Assembly: GCF_003945595.2 (NCBI RefSeq)
Contig: NW_024104321.1
Coordinates: 790,001 to 854,000, forward strand
Direction of reading: 5' to 3'
Length of the DNA: 64,000 bases
From: Pipra filicauda
Lineage: Eukaryota > Chordata > Aves > Passeriformes > Pipridae
Positions within the stretch are counted from its first letter, which is position 1. Every line of letters starts with the position of its first letter. Under the pieces are notes generated by a model. It was not told the origin of the DNA. It made no database searches and saw only the letters and a list, made by a program, of their open reading frames with translations. The translations under genes were made by a program, and so were the position numbers. Of this stretch, positions 37,917-49,900 are shown one piece after another.

Positions 37917-38186
37917 CTGCTGTCTGAAGGTATAGAAAAGCCCTGGGGATCCATCCCTAATATTAGGATTCACTGGACATAAATATTTATTTTTTTAATT
38001 TTAGTAGAGCTTTTAAAGTAGAGTTTTTTAAAGTAGAATCTCCATGAGCGGCAAGCCAAAGACAACAATGCTAAGCTTTATTGTCAGTCAAATTTTTGCA
38101 CAGTTCAAGGGCACCTGCATCCCAGTACAGAATAGAAAAAAGGCCCTACATAGACTTAAATAAGATTTCTATGGTTTCAGAGCAGT
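37917..38186. repeat. perfect 270-bp direct repeat, copy 1
   Basis: The sequence is identical over its whole length to 38345-38614. It includes a small internal duplication built on TTTAAAGTAGA (about 38010-38037) and a stretch reading 'ctaagctttattgtcagtc'. No element family is recognised. Confidence 0.98.
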
Positions 38187-38344
38187 ATGTGTAGTGAGGG
38201 ATAACATCTGAGAGCAACATGGTTGGAATGAGGTGAATGGGAGCTGTACTGTGAGGAGGAGGGAGGGACCTTGGTCCATAAGCATTAGGAGAAACATATT
38301 TTCTTGAAGAGAGGCCTCTGTATTCTTTTTAAGTTGTCTTCATT
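38187..38344. other. 158-bp unique spacer between the two 270-bp repeats
   Basis: Single-copy sequence within the window, purine-rich around 38250-38270 (GAGGAGGAGGGAGGGA). Together with one repeat it makes a 428-bp unit, consistent with a partial tandem duplication of that unit. Confidence 0.9.
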
Positions 38345-38614
38345 CTGCTGTCTGAAGGTATAGAAAAGCCCTGGGGATCCATCCCTAATATTAGGATTCA
38401 CTGGACATAAATATTTATTTTTTTAATTTTAGTAGAGCTTTTAAAGTAGAGTTTTTTAAAGTAGAATCTCCATGAGCGGCAAGCCAAAGACAACAATGCT
38501 AAGCTTTATTGTCAGTCAAATTTTTGCACAGTTCAAGGGCACCTGCATCCCAGTACAGAATAGAAAAAAGGCCCTACATAGACTTAAATAAGATTTCTAT
38601 GGTTTCAGAGCAGT
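38345..38614. repeat. perfect 270-bp direct repeat, copy 2
   Basis: The copy is an exact match to 37917-38186, offset by 428 bp. After base 38614 the two sequences diverge at once (GCAATATG versus ATGTGTAG), which marks the duplication breakpoint. Confidence 0.98.
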
Positions 38615-40194
38615 GCAATATGAATGTACAGAAAAATTCATCCTGTTGAGTTCCAGTTATCACCTGTTCGCTGCAATGTCACAAGATCCCTTATCATAAG
38701 AAACTTATCTCAAGTAGCTTCTCACACAGGATCAATATGCCTATACAAGTTTTCTATTGTTTCACTGCTTGTATTTGTAAAAGAAGTAACAGAAGTCATT
38801 ATAGCAATCCCAACTCATCATCAAAATTGCCCCATGCCCAACCATATCCACGTGAAACACACTGGCAGGATTGCAATAGCCACAATAAGGAAAGAAAGTG
38901 ATTAAAGCACTTAGTAACAGATGGGAAGGATGAATATTTTTAAAGACAGCATGAAGACTCTCGGATAATTATTAAGCAGAATTATGATGGTATATTAAAT
39001 CAAGATAAAACAGAAAAGGGGAAGGCCAGATGCCTTTGAAAGAGCAAAAAATATTTGCAAGAGAACAGTCCAAATGAGCATCCCAAAACTCATTAAAAAG
39101 GCCTAGATTCTGAATGATGTGACAAATCAAGCTCCTGAGTTCAATATGGGAGCATAGCTTCTTGTACACTCATTCAGATTCTTGGTTATATATTTATTGA
39201 AATTGTATAGGGAATTTATTTTAACCACAGAAAGCCAAATTCACTGTCTAATTTCTTTTGTTTTGTTTTTCATTTTGCATGAGCTTAAAACTATCTCTTG
39301 CTCCAAATCTAGGGAAGATAATTTGATTTGGTTAATTGACAAGATTGCTGATGTAGTTTTTAAATCTTGAGCTAAACTGAAGAGATGATATATGATATAT
39401 AAATGTAATTTAAGTAAGATCTCTTGAGAGGAACATGCTCTAGTCCAACTGTCATTTACAGCTACAGAAAGTAATTGAAAAAGTGCTATTAGATTAAAAT
39501 CGTATCCTTTTAATCTGCCTTGGCACAGGCGTAGGTGGCTGAGGGTCCCTCTAATGAGTTGGTAAGAAAGGACGAAGTCTGGTTAAAAATAGAACATTTC
39601 CCCACAAAAATTTGCATTGCATTTCAGAAAAAGCAGTTTTCCCTGTGAAAATCCCTGAGCAGGAATCAAGGCAGAGAACACAGAGCAGCTGCCTGCAGTG
39701 TGGCACAACAGGCACCGTTTCAGAGCCAGTGTCACACCCCTGCCATCAGAAGAATGCCTCAACCTTTGGTTTACCCGTGTGCCCTGGGGTGAGGAGTTGC
39801 ATCATGGGACATCCAATGACTATGTGCAGGACAGGGCCCCTGTGCATTTGGTGTTGCAGGAAGGGATTCAGAACTGCCAAGGGAAACAGTCTACTTGACT
39901 AGAGATCTCTAGAGAGGAGGAGGGAGCAGGAACAAGGGCCTGAGCAGTTATGTCAGAGGGAAATACTTGGGCAGGAGCAAAGGCAACCTTTGGATCAGCA
40001 CCTGGCTGGACTGCAGGTGTCACAGCAGTGCTTTATCTTGTCTTTCCAACAGACTCTCTTTAAGGAGCAAAGATTGCTGGGGAGATATGTGAAAAAGTGG
40101 ATCAAGAATATCTTTGACAGCAGTTCAGATCCTGACATACAAACGTTTGCAATGGAATTTGATACAGAAGTTGATATTGTTCCACCACTTTTTC
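38615..40194. other. unique DNA, no gene recognised
   Basis: Two overlapping plus-strand frames (39612-39902 and 39698-39898) are the only notable ones, and neither matches a family I know. The segment 39480-39990 is somewhat GC-richer than its surroundings. Confidence 0.5.
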
Positions 40195-41026
40195 CAGTGC
40201 CATGGGTGGCATCAATCAAGCTTGTGGATGACCTCAAACTGGGCAAGAGTTAGCAATACAGTGAAGCAGTGGGTGATGAGCAACACAGCTTCAACAAAGC
40301 CAAAGGCAAAGTCATCTTCCTAGGATGGAATAACCCCATGCGCACTCCACTTCAGGAGCTGCATGTTCAGGCAACAACTTTACAGAGAAGTTGGTCTTGG
40401 TGGGCAGCAGGTTGAATACTAGTCAGCAATGAGATGAACTCGAGGCAGCAGAATCTTACCACATCCAGGGCAGTACTAGTTGTCCTTTCTGGTGCCAGGT
40501 CAAGAGAAATGATCATTCTCCTCCATTCAACACTTGCAAGAAGCACTGTCTCCAGTTTCGAACCTCTTAGTCCAAAAAACATCAGTAAGCTGAAGTGAGT
40601 CAAGTAGAGTGTCACTAAGATGGCTGGTGGCTGGTGTATGAGGATAGAAAGAGGGTTTGTTTAGTCTAGGAAGACAAGGCAAAGGATGGATCTAATTATC
40701 AACTTCCACCACCTAATGGGTGTTTACAGAGAAGATGAAGTCAGACTTTTCTCAAGGTCTCGCAGTGAAAGACAAGAAGAAACAGTTGCATTTTTGGCAG
40801 GGAAATTGCATCTGGATATTAAAAAAAAAAAAATTTCCATAATGACAGTAAGCAAAGTAGCAGGCTGTCCAGAGAGATGGTGGAGATGTCCTTGGATATT
40901 TTCAAAACTTGACTGGACAGTATCCCAAGCATCCTGACCCAACTTTGATGTCAGCCCCGCTTTGAGGAGATGGGACAAGCTGATCTTCAGAGGTCCCTTC
41001 CAACCTGAATTACTCTGTGATTCACT
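40195..41026 (+). mobile_element. old CR1 LINE 3' half, plus strand
   Basis: The recognisable part begins with IKLVDDLKLG (about 40218-40248), the decayed form of the F A D D T K L region at the reverse transcriptase active site of CR1 ORF2. It continues with 'cttcaacaaagccaaaggcaa' (FNKAKGK, about 40290) and a poorly preserved middle. The 3' untranslated part has 'gaggtcccttccaacctgaa' followed by 'ctctgtgattca' at 41014-41025. An A-run at 40820-40832 interrupts it. Divergence from the 17-kb and 61-kb copies is high, so this is one of the older bird CR1 insertions here. Confidence 0.85.
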
Positions 41027-42954
41027 AACAATTCTTTAAGTGCTTCTCTTTGAACTCTACAGCAACATCTTCTATGGAGAAGAAGCTCTTTCTCTCTAGT
41101 TTTAACCTTCTGAAAACTCGATTGGGGAATTTGAAGAATGTGAAGTTAAATCACAGCGTGATCTGCAGAGCCTGGTGTTCACTTCTGGTTGAGTTGGTGA
41201 TAGCCAGAAATCATTAGACAGGTTGCTGTTGCTGTCATTTTGACAGCTGATCAAAGGATGAAAAGAATAAACTATTACCTTGCTCCCAGTTTGTTTAAAG
41301 ACACAGAGAAATGTTGGAGTGACCAGACTCGTATGTATTACATTTGTTTTCAGAAACACTGGATTTTGGTTACAGACATTTCAGGACAAAAATTTCAAAT
41401 CAAGTAATTCTCATTTTAATGAGGAAAATCTGTGTACAAAGCCAGCTTTTGGACACAAATCACAGTGCTTGTGTCTCTAAGTAACCAATTGCTAATGTAA
41501 ATCAGGTGCTCAGAGGAACAAGTATTCTGAGTCATTTATTGTGGAGGGCAAATTTTGCGGATTCAAAATGTCTCACCACAAATCTCTGGAAAATCAGTCC
41601 TCGCATTCAATGTGACTTTTTATGCTTTGTGGCCTGTGCAATTATATGTCTCCTACTATGTCAGTAAAGGAATGTGTCCATTACCCCTATATTACTCCCA
41701 CTTCCCAAAATGACATTCAAAAATACAGGTGTGCAAAAATAATTAAGAGGAATAATATTTGTATGACCCTCAAAATGGCTGCTTTAAGTTTTATTCTCAG
41801 TACATCAACCCACATGAGAACTCTGCAGATGTTAAAAACACATACACTCTATAAATTAATCTATGCCACTTGAGGGAATTGAAGGAAAGAAAGGAAGTTC
41901 ATATAATTCAGTGTGATGAATTCAGATATCTAGCAGTGTGCCTTTACCACCAGCTTAATTTTCATTTTAAGTGTAGAAACTGGCAATCAAAGTTAGCACA
42001 AAAGTGATAGTCTTTTTATAAATGCACATGCTTTGCTGTTGGATGCTTCTTGGCTGATAAGCATGGCTTCTCAAGAGTATTTTCAGAGAGAACTAAAAGG
42101 CAATGCTGAATAGTTCAGATGCAAAGACTGAATAGGAAATGATGCTTCAGGCAAACAAAAGCCTCAGCAGTGCTTATTAATTGATTATAAATAATTTTAT
42201 CTTAGGATAAAGGAAATGATTCCACTAGCAGTTTTAGAAAAGGGGGCTGAAAGTAAGGGGAGGGGTGGATGAGAATGGAAGGATACATCAAATGTGAGCA
42301 CCTTTGTGCTGTCTGTGAAACCGTAAGTTTCAGTAAGGTAAGCGATGCAAACGAAGATTTTCAAAAAGTAGCATGAGGAGTTTTTTTAAGTGAGAAAAGA
42401 TTTTTTTCTCTGCTACATTGGTAGCAGACAGTCAATCAAATTATGCTTATAGTGACCCCAACAAATCTCTCTTCATTCATGTGTGGATTACCGAAGAAGC
42501 ATATCAGAAAGGATACATTTAATAACCTCTCATCTCTAACTGTTCTGGAAGTCTTTAGGCCTCTCCAGCCCTGCAGACAGGGACTGGAACCAGATGTTTC
42601 TCGATTTAGCTTGGGCCAAAATTGTTCCAGCTCAGTTTGAGTTCCCATCAAAAACAAATTCAGCAGAACAGCTCAGATTTGTTTCCAGTGGGAAAAAAAC
42701 CCAGTGGTTCAGTGTTGTTTTCTGTTCTGGCACTGGATTTCTGCACAGCTTCATGCTTCTTTGCCTCTTGGGTTAGGTGGAAGAGTCAGTGATTGCTCTC
42801 TGCAAGGACGTGGGGTGGGACCCAGCTAATGTGACATATAGCGGTGCCATGGCATTTGTAGGATGATAACAGCTGAACCCAGGGGCAGCAATGGCAGCAG
42901 CTGGTTACCAGTATTCAAAAGATGGGTGTTGGCCTTACAGTGAGACAGAGATCT
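41027..42954. other. unique AT-rich DNA, no gene recognised
   Basis: No gene or repeat is recognised. Frames reach 85 codons on both strands and look like chance. Confidence 0.55.
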
Positions 42955-43110
42955 GTGGCCACCTCTGGAGGACACACTGCTTATATCCATCATCGCGGGA
43001 TCTAGTTGCCCAGGGCCTTGTCCAGGCATATTTTGAAGTTCTCCAGTAACAGGGATTTCACAGACTCACTGCTCAGCTTGTCCACATTCACCGTCTCTCT
43101 AATCCTGTCT
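42955..43110 (-). mobile_element. probable CR1 3' fragment, minus strand
   Basis: The clearest match is 'ctagttgcccagggccttg' followed by 'tccaggcatattttgaa' and 'tctccagtaacagggatttc'. These three reversed CR1 3' blocks are in the right order and spacing. The tail side (42955-43000) is badly decayed. No coding sequence remains. Confidence 0.65.
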
Positions 43111-43800
43111 TCTCTCTAACCCTGTCTAATTGAAGAATTTCCCAATTCAGAGGTGGTAAAAGGAGCCTCAGTACTATACAATCCTGCGGAGATGGGGATC
43201 TTCTACCCTGATCAGGACACACCAATTCATCCAGGACTTCAAAAGTTTTTATTTCCACAGATATTTATACCAAGTGATAGATACTATTGGTGATCCTCTG
43301 ATTCTGTTGTCCTATTTACTCAGCATTATGATGGCTAAACATCTGGATGGGTAGGCCAGGGATTTGTGACTTTGTTATTTTATGTCAACATGTGGTGCCT
43401 TCCAAATCTGAAGTGATGTGTGGAGATTGCTGTGTAGTCAGAGTAATTCAACATTCTATACGTTCTAACTTTTAGTTCATATCCTATCTGGGAATGTACC
43501 TCAGAAATTGCAGATTGAAGTCTGAAGACTAATTTTGAGCATCTGGTGACTGGACGTCTGTAGACGTGGTATATGCACTCATACACCGACATAGTTGGCA
43601 GTACTAACTTCAGAGTGAAAAGGAACAATTCATGAGAGAAGATGTTTGGAACTGTGAGCACAGTGTCCATAGGTGAGCACACACCTCTGTGAAATCTGCA
43701 GTTAAGGAAAGTGATCTGAATGGTGCAATAGAGTGCCTATTCTGAACCTGGAGATGTCTGCCCAAAAGCCTCTATAATGCATGAATTTGGAACCCTTGCT
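43111..43800. other. unique DNA, no gene recognised
   Basis: Nothing recognisable. There is a small imperfect duplication of a TCTCTCTAAYCCTGTCT unit at about 43092-43128. Confidence 0.55.
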
Positions 43801-43825
43801 AAAAAAAAAAAAAATAAAAAAAAAA
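43801..43825. repeat. A-rich tract
   Basis: Fourteen A, one T, then ten A. It could be a decayed poly-A tail, but no retroposed body is recognised upstream. Confidence 0.9.
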
Positions 43826-43906
43826 TTAGAAAGACAATAGATTAAAGTCTGAGGAAACAGAAATTTGGGGGGGAAAAGTCTGATTTTTTTTTCCGATAGA
43901 TAAACA

Positions 43907-43942
43907 GAGTGAAAAGCTGTGTATTCACTCAGCTTTTCACTC
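43907..43942. repeat. perfect 12-bp inverted repeat (hairpin)
   Basis: GAGTGAAAAGCT at 43907-43918 is followed after 12 bases by its exact reverse complement AGCTTTTCACTC at 43931-43942. The loop itself ends in the same CACTC as the right arm, so part of the sequence is also directly repeated. It is probably a local template-switch product. It is too AT-rich and short to call a microRNA precursor. Confidence 0.9.
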
Positions 43943-46900
43943 AGAAAAGAGATTAAGAAGAAAGAGTATACTTACTTTGAGTAAATTTTGTCCAGCGTGG
44001 CAGCTGTCTTCTGATCCCAGTCAGGTTGTCCTCAGAAGGAAATGGAAAAAAAAAGATCATGAGAGAAATTAAAGGAAAACACTTCAATAGATACACTTTG
44101 GAGAAATGCTTCCGTGATGGTGATTTGTGTTTGTACATCCAGCTTTAGTCCTATGTATTATCCAAAGTCACAGCTAAAACTCATGAAAATGGGTCCTGCC
44201 TTGTACAGTACCAAGGAATGCATTGTCCATTACTCACCTGAAAAATGTGTTAGCAGACTCTCTCTTGAGAATGGGCTTCTGTTGAGGGAATATACCTATT
44301 ATCAGTGTTTGAAAATTCAGGCATCTATTTTAGTCAAATCCAAATAAGCTTTGAGTAAAGGAATGCCAAAAATGTGAGGATTGGCATATTAGAACTAACA
44401 TGGTCACAGTGGTCATCTCTGGGATATTCAATCTTCATTCTCCTCTTCAGTTCCATCTTTGCTGCATATCTGTTGCCTGTTCTTTGTATAATAACTCGAG
44501 GTACCAGACAAGAGAAAAATTGCCTATAAGTGCAACAGGCAAAGGGAGTGATAAATCTTTCAAGTTATTAAAGATGAGCCCAAAGTTGTCATTTTTCTAT
44601 CCTGTAAGATATATCAATTTCCATGCTGTTCCTTATTCTTCATTAATATCATAATGTAGACTGACTTATCTTTGGTCCCATGTCCTTTTTTATTTTATTT
44701 AATACTTTGTATCACAGAGCTGTGATAAAGACTCAACAAAATCATTGTTGCACCATATTTATACACACTATAGTGATTCAGTCTTCTGTTAACTTATAAA
44801 TGATGGTTTTCTGTAACTACTTGTATTTTTCCTCATTTGTTATCATGCTTCTGTCATTTGTTCTAACTTTTCATTGTCTTCTTTTTTTTTTCTTTTGTCC
44901 AGAAAGTGACATTTCCTGTATCCCATAAATATTTTAAATAACATTTTCAAAATACTGATGCAAATAATAACAAAATATTATCAGAGTGCTATTTTTTACT
45001 TGATCTCTATTTATCACCTTCCGCTTAAACACATCATGCATTTTCATGTTACAACTTTCACTTGAATGCTACAAATCACTTCAAAAGCATAATCTAATTC
45101 AATCTCAAAATGCTTGTTGAAGGAAGAAAATAAAAATGTCCGTGTTTTACAAAAGGAGCAAATTGTAAAAGTCATCCTGATGTGACCTAGTCACAACTTG
45201 GTTCAGGGAAAGGACACAAGAGCTTGGATTCTCCATTCTCTGCATTGAGTATAAATGGAAGTAGCTGATGTTTCTCTTTCTTGATGTTGTCTCCCTAAGA
45301 ACACAGTTGTTTTCGCAGTAAGCCATGGGAGCCTTGGAAGTATTGGAGCCTCCTAATCTGACCACCGTTTTGTATTTGAAAGCTGTTAAAACCACAGAGA
45401 ACATCAAAGCTGGTTTTATATGAGACCAACTCAAGTTTTGATATTTGTTAATTATGGAAAGGTATATGTTTTCTGGATGATCTTGCCATCTAGATGGCAG
45501 CTATCTGTTCAAACTCGTCTCCTATACTCAGTCTGCATCTGTATATTCAATTATTGACATTCATAAAACAATTTTCTTAGTATTATCTTTGAATTGCACT
45601 TTTTATTGATGATTTAATGAGACCAGTGCTACCCACAGATCTGTGAGGCTTTCAGCAAGAATATACCATTGCAAACAATTATTTCTTGGGTAAGAAGAAG
45701 GCCTGACTGCTGCAGATAAAGATCCAAAATCATTCTAGTCAAATACTTTATTTTGGAAATGACCTAAAAGATACTTCAAAGAATGTGTAAAAACCACAGT
45801 ATTGATTTAAATTCTGACAAGTAAGGCATAGTAGCTCCTCCAAGATGTAAAAACAAAAATTTACAATGAATCCCAACAGCCAACTTCTGTTTCGGAGCAA
45901 CTATATTTTTGGCATAAAACTTTGGCAAGAGTTCCTTAAAGCCAAATACGCTCAAGATAGAAAAATATTAGCTTTTATTGCTTTTGAATGTCATGCTTTT
46001 AAATATCACTGAGATACCTGTAAATGTCATTTAAATGTCATTGGTCTTGTGCAGGGCTCAGGGGAAGATATGGAAATGTAAAAAGGAAAGGAACTTTCAG
46101 AGTCATCACGTGATATTTTCCATAAACTGATAAACCTAGTTAGGTTATTTCTCTTTCATTCTTTCCTACCCTAGCTACTCCTATCTGAAGATGGATCCAG
46201 GATCTCAAGGAACTCAAAACCTGTCCTTGACATTTCTGCATCAGGCCATCTATTTAATCTTCTCTATATTCTTAATTAAATCCTATTTTTAATTAATCAT
46301 AGCTTATCAGTCTTCTTTTGTGAACTTCCAAATATTTCTAGTATCATCATGAGAAAATGATAGGGAATGATATATCACAGATAAAATGAGTCTAAAGTGT
46401 AAACAAGTATAGAACTCACTCATAAACCAACTTTTTGGGGATTTGATAGATGTTATTTCCAAACATACACACATATTTATTTTACATGGATATAAACACC
46501 TTCTGTCTTCAAATAGTGCCAATTAGACTGCTTTGTTAAGATGCATGATAACTCATTGACATTTTACCCCAGGGGAGAATTTCTGCCTTTTGTATAATAT
46601 GTTTTCAGATTCTAAGCTTATGAAACTCATATCCACTGAGAATAGTATAGATTTTCAGTGTCAAACCTGAGTCAGGTTGTGTCATTGATTTTTAAGTAGG
46701 ACTCCACATTAAAATCAATTTTTCAGAGGGAAAAAAATGAAAACATCAATAAAAACATCTCAATTCCCTTCCTTTCAAAACCAACTCATAGAATTAGCAG
46801 GAAGGCCATGAAAGTGTTTTCTAAATGCAGATACATCTCAATACAAGGAGGGGGCTTAGCTTTGTCTTTACCTGAGAAAATGTGCAAAGATCATTAGAAT

Positions 46901-49900
46901 GAGACTGGATGAAACAGGTAGTGTTTTGATAATAAAGCAAAAATAACAGAAGACTGAAAAACTAAATGGCATAAATCAGGTATAATTTAGAACTGATTTT
47001 TAGCCATTATATTGCTATAGCTTGTAAAAAGACTATAGAGTAAAACAAATTAGTTCTGCTAAGAAATTTCTCAAAAATAGAGGTCAGCCCTAACTGCACA
47101 GAAGGGTCTGGCATAATATTAAGTAAGTTAAAAAGATTTCAGACATTCCAGAATCCCTTTGCAAAAGTGAAAAACAAAGAAATGGGTGCTTAAGACTTCT
47201 TCACATTTAACATCTTTATGAAAAAAATTCTCCACTATAATTAAACAGATTATTTCATTGAAATATAAGTATTATTCTATGTATGATGTCATGTACAAGC
47301 CTAATCAAAACTTGATGGAATCTTTGAGGGATCCACTGCAGCTCCCATAAATTTAGCAGAATTAGTCAACTGAAACCTTAAGAAATAATTGCAGACACCC
47401 AAACCATTGAAGACTGTCCCCCTCAAAACACATTTTGAAAAAATTTTGCAGAACACCCATGGATATTCTTCAGTGACAGTTCAAAATAAAGAAAATATAG
47501 TTCTTTCCCATCAAAAAGCAAAGTTAGTATGAAATAAAAATTAGTATCAAATCCCATTTGCTAAGTCAGGGGTGGTGTCTATGCTCTCTGTTAAGAGGGA
47601 AGTTATATTGATAAATCTGCTCAATCAGGTTTTCAAGTATGAATTTAAGGGCTTTGCATGAGCAGTTGTTTTCAATATGTTTCTCTGCAAGACTTAAGAA
47701 CTAAGACTAACTTCACAGAAAAACAGTATTAGTTGAAATTCAGATGAAAACGTAAGCCAGGTTAACATTAAGGACTTCAGAAAACAAGGTGCATTTGGCT
47801 GAACCATACTGGTAGGCAGAGCCCGGGCCAGCCCTGACAGCTGTGATTTCCAGTATCACAGGCCAAAAGGTCCTGGGAAAATTAATCATTTTTTACGCCA
47901 TCAGGCCCAATAAAAAAAAATTAACAGTTTTTCTCAGCCTCTAACACAGTTTCCACGGGATCTTCCAGCTCAGTACTCAGATATACAGACTGATTCAGAC
48001 CAGGTGGTGATCTGGTTTCATCTGAGTGATGTAGATTTTAACACAGACTAATGGTTCTAGGGTTGCAAAATGAAGCCAGGTGGTAATGCCTGTCTTGCTG
48101 CTGTTAAGCAAAGCTGAATCACAGTGTTCCACTTTTAAGGTATTGTTTGCGATATGTTTGTCAGTTACGCCAAGGGCACTTAGAGCACAGCCTTGCTTCA
48201 ATAGAAAGATGTAACTGAGGGATGTGAAGTGAACATCTCTGCCCTATTAAAGGCACGGTTTCTAGTCTGCAGTATACTACAAGTGGTAATAATTACTAGA
48301 GAATGCATAACAATAAAAAGGCACTATCTTTTAAGCCATAAACCAAGGAGAAAGAGTCATAGTTTAATTAATTTTGTTTTCTTTTAGGAAACCAAATAAG
48401 AGCCCATCCCACATTCTAGAGCCCCACAACAATAGTTCAGTTTTCATAATGAAGTAAAACAATGGACAGCTCATCATTCTCCAAAAATAAATGCACAAAC
48501 AAACAAAGTAATGAAATAAAGCCCCATCACAGCAGGAAAAAATCTTGAAGTTGGGCTTTCAATTTAACTGTGTATCTCCTGTTTTCTGAGTGCTGGAGTT
48601 CTCTCCTTTTTACTGAATGCATGCAAACTGCTGTGTTAGACACACAAGATGGGGAGAGGGTCAACATCCACCACAACTCATTTTCTCTAAGGGTTCTGAG
48701 AGGGAATGACTCAAAATTGCAGAATCTGCATGAAGGAAATATAGTCTTATGGAGGGGATGAGTCAAACCACCAGAACTTTCTTGGGGAAAAAAAGGGTCG
48801 TTTTTATGCATTATTAGTGGATTTCAAGATTTTTCAAAAGAAAAATTTAAAGCAAGAAAGTTAGCATTGCAAATTGCCAAAAGGAAGCTCTATTTGATTA
48901 ATTGCAGCTGTGGGAGGAAGATCCCAATTTTCTCTTCATGGACCATACTGAGAAAACTAGAGAAATTTTGGTCATGTTGATCTCATAGGGGCAAAACTCT
49001 ACTGTAGTTTTCCACATTTCCAGGCGAAGGAAGGGGGAAAAATGAACCTAAACCAATGCAAAGGTGAAAAAAGGTGGTAATTATTTCAGGAAACAAAATA
49101 TTTTTAAAGGACTGGAAACACATGGGATGCTAACTATAATTGAAAGAGTTTCCAGAACACAATAGAATATAAAATATATAAAATAAAAATTTAGATAAAG
49201 AGGAAAAAGCAAAGAGCAAAAATATAAATACCGCAGAGAACAATTCTGGTATCTGTTCAGTTGTCAAAAACGCAGACCAAAGAAAGGGTCGAAGATCAGG
49301 TGCTGTTGTTTCACATGTAAATTTGCCATAAACCAGTAAAGTTTCATGCCCAACCCTGACAAGGAATTGTTTGTGTGAAGCTTTCATGTTGTTTCCATAC
49401 TTCCTTCCATTCCCCAAAACCAGCATTACTAAGGGATACAGGTGCCAAGTACATGATTTTCCATACAACTGTTTCTTGTAAAACAGATATATACGATAGG
49501 AAGGATGAAGCATCCTTGGACATGCTCATCTCTCATTTTAACAAGGGGATAGATAAATGGATTAGACTAAATGGCTAGTTTAAAGATGGCTAAAGCTGAT
49601 ATAAATCCAAACTAATTGGATTAGTTAGTTAGTTAACTGAACGCCAATGTATGTTAAATAAATCCGTTATGGGACATGTGATGTCATGTAATGGCAGAAT
49701 GTCTCAGGTTTCTTGGAGTGGAAAACAAGGCTGAAGTCCAAGACCTGAAACCACATATCTTCTAGAGAAATACTTAAACTGAGCGACACAAAACCCTGAA
49801 GCATCTTACTGTGTGCTTCCAACAAAAGTGTGAATTTAGAGAATAGGGGAGAGTGTTATGAGTATATGGACCATGTTACCAGTACATACTGCATTTTTCC

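Noticed and set aside
37917..38614. Pair of long terminal repeats flanking a mini-element
   Set aside because: The repeat does not start with TG or end with CA, the spacer is only 158 bp, and no target duplication is seen. A partial tandem duplication fits better.
39612..39902. 96-codon cysteine-rich plus-strand frame
   Set aside because: The cysteine spacing matches no zinc-finger or toxin pattern, and a second frame overlaps it in another register.
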